Assembly: GCF_029867415.1 (NCBI RefSeq)
Contig: NW_026704998.1
Span: 434,001-498,000, forward strand
Direction of reading: 5' to 3'
DNA: 64,000 bases
Origin: Vicia villosa
Lineage: Eukaryota > Streptophyta > Magnoliopsida > Fabales > Fabaceae
The translations under genes and the position numbers were made by a program. Each line of letters opens with the position of its first letter. The stretch's first letter is position 1. Of this stretch, positions 58,482-64,000 are shown one piece after another. The notes beneath the pieces are model-generated. The model made no database searches, had not been told where the DNA came from, and worked only from the letters and a program-made list of their open reading frames with translations.

Positions 58482-60214
58482 ATGATTCCCAAATCTATAC
58501 AGCCACTTCAGTTTCAGACCTTGAATGGTCTCCGACAACTCGCCGAAACTCGTCGTTACAAGGCATTTCTCTATTCTCATCTCTCAATCAACCTATCAAT
58601 TTCACTATTCTTTACTCACAATAACATTCTTGTTCCATTTATCGCAGGTTTGGTTGTTGGATCAGTTCGGAGTCCTGCATGACGGAAAACAGCCCTATCC
58701 CGGTGCTATTTCAACATGTATGTTATGCCTTATCCTTATGCTTGATTAGCCATATACATAATCCAAAAGTTTGTTTTGCTTAATTTTAATTTTAATTTTA
58801 ATTTTGTTAGTAGAGAATATAGCAAAGAGTGGTGGTAAAATGGTGATTATAAGTAACTCTTCAAGACGCTCTTCTGTCACTATTGAAAAAGTTAAAAGTC
58901 TTGGCTTTGATGCTTCTCTTTTCTTGGGAGCAATCACTAGTGGAGAACTCACTCATCAATACTTACAAAGGTTATTATACCAACATTGTTTCTGTTGCTT
59001 AGCTATGTTCAATTACCATCATTTCACACATTTTATTGTTGCATATAGGCCTATATAGATTGACTTATTTAAAACCCTCGGGGTTGACCTGTTGGTGAAG
59101 GCTCGAGACCTGAGAGTTTGTTGTATAAATATCTTATACATAAATATTTATTTGATAAGCGCTTAATGAAGTTGTTTATCCAAATCCAAACAAGATTATT
59201 CACGAGATGTGTAGATATGTAAAGTTATACAGCTTGCCATTAGCAAAAGAATTGTCTTAAGATAGATGGAGATAGAAATATTTTCACGCTGTGGATAATA
59301 TCTGTTCTTCAACAGGAGAGATGATCCTTGGTTTGCATCGTTGGGAAGATCTTGTATTCATTTCACCTGGAGTGGCAGGGGAGCAATATCTCTTGAGGTG
59401 TGTTGAATAGCAATGTATATTATGATATGAAACCATATGCAATTACTTAGAAATCTTACAGCACGTGATAACTTCTTGTAGGGCTTGGACTTGCAAGTTG
59501 TGGAGAATGTTGAAGAAGCGGAGTTCATTTTGGCTCATGGAACTGAAGCTTTGGGGGATGCCAACGGGAATGCACGTTCAATGAATCTTGAAGGCCTTGA
59601 AAAAATATTGGAGCGTTGCGCTGCCAAAAGGATTCCTATGGTAGTAGCCAATCCAGATTATGTAACTGTTGAAGCAAGAGATTTGCGTGTCATGCCCGGT
59701 AAATTTGTGTTATCTTTTCCTTTCATTATCTAAAAACATAGTTCTCCTAAATAGTAGTTAGTTGTAACCTTTCAGTATCATGTTACATGTTTACTAGGTA
59801 CTCTAGCAGATAAATATGAAAAACTTGGTGGTGAAGTGAAATGGATGGGGAAACCTCACGAGGTGATGAAGCTATTTCTGTACGATGTAATTGTAAAAGA
59901 ATTCTGATAATTGTTTTTTCTTTATGAATCTCAAATTCTTGTGTTGTCACTTATGTCAGATAATATACAACTCTGCGATGGCGATGGCTGGCACAGATGT
60001 TTCTGACTGTATTGCGGTGGGTGATTCTCTCCACCATGACATTAAAGGTGCTAATGCTGCTGGAATCCAATCAATTTTAATCACTGGAGGGATTCATGCG
60101 ACTGAACTTGGACTCAATGGTTTTGGAGAAGTAGCAGATTCATCTTCTGTAGAATCACTTGCAACGAAATATAATGCTTATCCATCCTATGTGTTGCCGG
60201 CATTCACATGGTAG
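58482..60214 (+). CDS. HAD superfamily class IIA hydrolase, seven exons
   Basis: Exons 58482-58562, 58648-58717, 58811-58970, 59316-59397, 59482-59698, 59798-59862 and 59960-60214 join in phase to 309 aa. HAD enzymes form an aspartyl-phosphate intermediate; class IIA members are small-molecule phosphatases, and the substrate here is unknown. Motif I is WLLDQFGVLHDG with nucleophile D32. Motif II is MVIISNSS (S65). The lysine motif is GKPH (K222) and motif IV is VGDSLHHD (D247). In motif I the second acidic residue of the classic DxD is Phe, as I recall for this subfamily. Intron 1 has a GC donor (AAG|GC at 58563), because no GT lies at a workable phase; all other introns are GT-AG. Exon 1 lies close to the family start, and no transit peptide is obvious. 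Confidence 0.9.
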
Positions 60215-60879
60215 AACAACAATATATTGTAATTGTATTTGTAAGAAAGTATTTGTATGATTTTTTGGTAATTTGTACAAACTGAAAAATCTTTCTTTGT
60301 AAAAGCTAAAAAGTTTGTATGATTTTTTGAACTTTATTACAAACTTGATGAAAAATCTAAAGTCTAACGAAAGTTGCAGCTGTCAAAATTTGTTTGATTT
60401 CAAGTTCCTTGGCTACTTAGTAAATAGATTTGCCCTGGTGTAGATTTTGATGCTTGGTTGCTTATGTTCCTTGTGTACTTGAGCAATTTTTTTAGCTTCA
60501 TTTCAATAAACTTATGTCTTAGTTTATGAAACCATTTTTTTTTACTCAAACATACTCAGCATTTCATTTATGATAATAGACGAGATATAATGAGAAATAT
60601 TGAAATGTATTGGGACAAGTGATAGAAAATCAACACTATTATTACCTAATCACCTTTCAAAAAAAATTTGATACTTGTACAAATGTATTGTACAAATAAC
60701 ATGAATCTACAATTTTGAAATAACGTCATGAAATTTTGTTTCATCAAAAGCAAGATAGTCACGGAAAATGTTAAAATAGTGAGACAAGATCATTTGAATT
60801 AATCGATGAATAATTAAGGAAATTTCTTTATCCACCTCCCAACTTTTTTGGTCACCTCTGGTGAAAAACCAAATATACT
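60215..60879. other. 3' flank of the HAD gene
   Basis: AT-rich, probably containing the 3' UTR up to ~60300. No gene was seen. Confidence 0.5.
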
Positions 60880-60884
60880 CTTTA

Positions 60885-61405
60885 CTTCGGAAATGCATTT
60901 TCGAAATGTAAGAAAATGCTGTTTTCGGAAATGCATCTCCGAAAGCGCTTTTTTTTTTCAAAATTTGTCTTATTTCAGAAATGCATTTCCGAAATACTGC
61001 GCGTTTTGCAGATTTAGCAAAACAGCCCTCTCCCCCAATTCATTTACCCTAAATCAACTTCAAACTCAACTTTCTAGAGATTTTTTGCAAACCACTTCCA
61101 AGGCTACATCAAAGGCTCCAATCACCTTGCTATACTACATTCAAAAGCCCTCCAATCACTTCAATTTGTAAGTTTTATAATTGTTAGATACATATTTCAA
61201 ATGCATGTTAGGGTTGTTTTCAATTGCATAAATGATATAGGGGTAGGTTGTTAGTAGTATTTAGGTTGTTTAGAAGCATTACAAGTTGTTTTGAAGATGG
61301 ATTTTGGGGTCTGCCATGGAAGTTGCAGAAAACTTCTTCGCATGGGTGTTTCAGAAGTTCGTTTCCGAAAACACCTCCATTCCCAGTTTCGGAAAAGAAC
61401 TTCCG
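60885..61405. repeat. Scattered palindromic TTCGGAAATGCATTTCCGAA-type repeats
   Basis: Five near-palindromic motifs occur: CGGAAATGCATTTTCG (~60888), TTCGGAAATGCATCTCCGAA (~60933), TTTCAGAAATGCATTTCCGAA (~60974), CAGAAGTTCGTTTCCGAA (~61351) and TTTCGGAAAAGAACTTCCGAA (~61387). They lie upstream of, and partly within the likely 5' leader of, the plant-mobile-domain gene. Confidence 0.7.
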
Positions 61406-61855
61406 AAGTGGTCCAAAATTTCATTTTTTTTTGTTTTTTCAATTGTTTCGCATTCTTATTGAATTCAACTATTTTCAGGAACATGGCAGGCAACCCAGCA
61501 CGCATCAGACAGGGTAGAGAGACCCAGACTGCGTCGACTAGACGCGAGCAGGCGACGCAGCTGGCGTTGACGCAGGGACGGGGGCAGGGCCGGGGACGTG
61601 TGCGAGTTCCCGTGCAGATGGACGAGGGTACCTCTGCATCTGGATCGAGGAGTCGTCTGGCTCGGGTATCTTCTTCCCGCTAGCGAGAGGAGGAGGAGGA
61701 GGAGGAGGAGGCAGTGACATACCACGAGGCGGAGGAGGTACCGGATGTTGACCCTCCACATGGGGAGGAGGAGGAGCAGAAGGAGGGCTACCCGGAAGGG
61801 CCCATTGACACTACATTGCTGATTACCTACCACGAGCACGTCGCTCGGCGTATTG

Positions 61856-63155
61856 TTGAAAGTATTTGTGGGTAAATATTTTCTGTAATATATCGTATCC
61901 ACAGGGATTGGTTAATATCACTGCCGTTCTATAGTTGTTTATTTTGAGTTAAGAAATTTGGTTTGGTTTGTTTTATACTAATAATAATATCAAAAGCAAA
62001 TAATAAAATAAAAGCAAGTAAAGGACTTTGTGTTAACAAATAAAGAAAGATGTTGAGTCTTTAGGGTTCATCAACCTAATCCTATACAATTATCAATTAA
62101 TTCACAATAGAACAATCCTTTGAATCATTATCTTCACTTATCCTCAAATAAGATTCCATGTCTGCAAATCAAATTAGATAACTTTTACCGGTATGAGATT
62201 CGATCTCTCCAAATCACAATAACGATAATAGTAATTAAGAACGATAATTATGAAAACCCAATTACAATTCCATCTCTGCAAATTGCAATTGAATCAATAT
62301 AGTAACCTAGGGCAAAAGTTAAATCCTTTCTTTCGATCAAAGATTCAACAATGATGTAAATTAAAAGCAAGGTTTCTTATTGATAATAAATTCAAACAAT
62401 TGTTCACAGGGATTAATCAATGGTAATGTATATTCATAGGTTAACTACTACCTTAGACTCAACAAGAGGGATTTAGCTCTCCATAGACATGAAGAACATA
62501 CAAGAATCAATGGAGGAATTCATCTTCATCAATAGAATGCCTTCAATTGGTAAAGAATCCACCCTTCTATTGTTATTCTCAGCTTCAGAATCAGATAGCT
62601 CTCCTAATTTCGCTCCCACAAAGTATCCCTAACCACTTGGAAACTAGGGCTTTAAAACAGAACTTTTGGGCTTTTAACGTCGAGGCCGCGGCGCGGCAAC
62701 GGGCTGGCGCGGCGCGCCCTTCAAACAGAGATATCTTCGCGGCGCGCCTAGGAACTCTCGCGGCGCGCCCTTTGTACTTTCCATCTTTTTCTTCAGCCTT
62801 TGAGACTTCCAGCTTTCTTTCCTCCTCATGTTCTTCTTAAGTTCTTATTCAGCTCAAAACCTGCAACAATAACACCCACAAGTGATTCGATTTGCTTTAC
62901 GCACGAACTAAACTTATTCAGTTCAATTCTTAATACAAACCTATGGATTCATCACATTTTTGCATTGGTTTAGAGAAGAAATCACTTATATTAACACATG
63001 AATTTACCATTAATTTACTCCTAACACGTATCTAGGGGGAGAGGTATTTTTTATAATTTGCCCGACTTTATTATTTAACTGTTTTTAATTTATCCGTTTA
63101 TTCAACATTTTCTAAACGGTCTAATTAACATAGTTTTTTATTTGTTTTTGTTGTA
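61856..63155. other. Intervening segment inside the PMD gene (intron or insertion)
   Basis: This ~1.3-kb AT-rich stretch separates HVARR from the next conserved PMD block. Either it is an intron (possible GT at 61849 and an acceptor near 63156) or an inserted element. It contains TATCGTATCCACAGGGATTG near 61890, a word I recall from plant repeats. No clear target-site duplication was found. Confidence 0.5.
62684..62775. repeat. GC-rich island with repeated CGCGGCGCGCC
   Basis: Three or four near-copies of GCGGCGCGCC occur in ~90 bp within otherwise AT-rich DNA, each followed by a short unrelated spacer. No coding role is evident. Confidence 0.75.
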
Positions 63156-64000
63156 ACATGAGAGACAGACCTTGAAACAGGTGAACCACTCCCGGAAGGT
63201 TTTCAGTCTGTTTAAACCGAATGCTGAGTGGTTTAACGACGCGGTGAGAGCTTCAGGGCTTAGTGGGTTGTGCATGACGGGGTATACCACCATCAGCCAC
63301 GACATGCAGGGTGCCTTTGTGGAGAGGTGGCACAGGGAGACGTCTTCTTTCCACTTACCGGTTGGGGAGATGACGATCACCTTGCACGATGTGCAGTGTC
63401 TTCTCCACTTGCCGATCAGGGAGCGCTGTTGGACCACTCCCAGATCCAGAGGATCGAAGCCAGTGAGTGGATGGCGCTCTATTTGGGTATGGAGCCCGAA
63501 GTTGCTGACTTTGAGTGCCAGACGAAAAATGGGCCTCATATCCGGTTCTCCACACTGAGCGCTTATTTCGAGCACCACCTGGTGGCGGCGGCCGAATCCG
63601 AGGAGGCGGATGACACCCTATTTACACAGTATCACCGTGGCTGCGCTCTCCGGTGCTGGTACATGTTTGTGGTAGGCGTTGCACTCTTTGTGGACAAGAG
63701 TGCAAGGTACGTCGACGTGACCTACCTCCGCTATTTCATGGACTTGACTACCGTTCACCAGTGGAATTGGGGGTCAGCTGTTATGGCATACCTATACCAG
63801 AAGCTGAATGAGGCCTCCAACTGGAGGACCAGGCAGTTGACCGGATCCTGCACACTACTTACGGTACGTTTCATTTTAATTGTTTCACATTTATTTATGT
63901 TTCGTTTTTATTTTTTATACATTATCGTGTTTGTGTTTCAGAGTTGGATCATCTCCTACTTCCCCCGCATCCACGGCTTCCGCGTTGATTCCGCGTACGA

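Larger units (their letters stand above)
61483..64000 (+). pseudogene. Plant-mobile-domain (PMD) protein gene, broken, partial at right edge
   Basis: The ATG at 61483 follows a good splice acceptor (TTTTCAG), suggesting an intron in the 5' UTR. Sixty-six codons rich in Arg, Gln and Gly end in TAG (61681-61683). The same frame reopens with a Glu-rich run and YPEGPIDTTLL...HEHVARR up to ~61848. After 1.3 kb the domain resumes at ~63160 (LKQVNHSRKVFSLF, GLSGLCMTGY, FVERWHRETSSFHLPVGEMT, LHDVQCLLHLPI). Near 63420 one base is missing: the continuation LLDHSQIQRIEASEW...WNWGSAVMAYLYQKL is in another frame. A GT-AG intron (63864-63941) precedes SWIISYFPRIHGFRVDS at the edge. PMD proteins (MAIN/MAIL relatives) occur both as host genes and inside transposons. 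Two lesions argue for a pseudogene, unless the frameshift is a sequencing error. Confidence 0.8.

Overview
The window is nuclear plant DNA, almost certainly from a legume and most likely tribe Fabeae (pea, vetch or lentil relatives). The evidence is split genes with plant products, AT-rich intergenic DNA, a very large Ogre-like (Ty3/gypsy, Tat lineage) retrotransposon, a Cassandra TRIM element and a SIRE/Maximus-type Ty1/copia element. The genus is inference.

Layout. Positions 1-36819 are one mobile-element block on the minus strand: LTR - internal - LTR - internal - LTR, repeating every ~11.61 kb. The leftmost LTR (1-4893) is cut by the window edge, the middle LTR (11222-16504) is complete, and the right LTR (22832-36819) is split by a full-length 9.52-kb copia element (26791-36312, TSD AATAT). 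Each internal region (about 6.33 kb) has a tRNA-primed PBS, one gag ORF, no pol, and two tandem-repeat arrays in its 3' untranslated part. An 819-bp Cassandra TRIM, whose LTRs carry a 5S-rRNA-like domain, sits at the same site with the same TSD (TATCA) in the left and middle LTRs; the right LTR keeps the empty site. Base differences show that the middle LTR is a mosaic: its left ~1.6 kb follows the right LTR and the rest follows the left LTR. This is the footprint expected of unequal crossing over between the two LTRs of one ancestral element.

Positions 36820-40436 are intergenic and include a minisatellite at 37750-38345. The gene part starts at 40437 with a complete 13-exon gene for a SAC9-type phosphoinositide phosphatase (1632 aa) whose introns hold a microsatellite, a Stowaway-like MITE and decayed repeats. 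It is followed by a two-exon gene for a small probable chloroplast protein (52588-53199). A region of element fossils comes next: copia pol on minus at 54150-55740, an LTR-like end near 55850 and a LINE RNase H tail at 56630-57760. A seven-exon HAD class IIA hydrolase gene lies at 58482-60214. The right end holds short palindromic repeats and a broken plant-mobile-domain gene (61483-64000, running off the edge) with a nonsense codon, a frameshift and a 1.3-kb intervening segment.

The three host genes are not an operon and have no evident functional link. The window is best read as a gene island next to a recently rearranged nest of retroelements. No tRNA gene, complete rRNA gene or CRISPR was seen. 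All comparisons between copies were made by eye.
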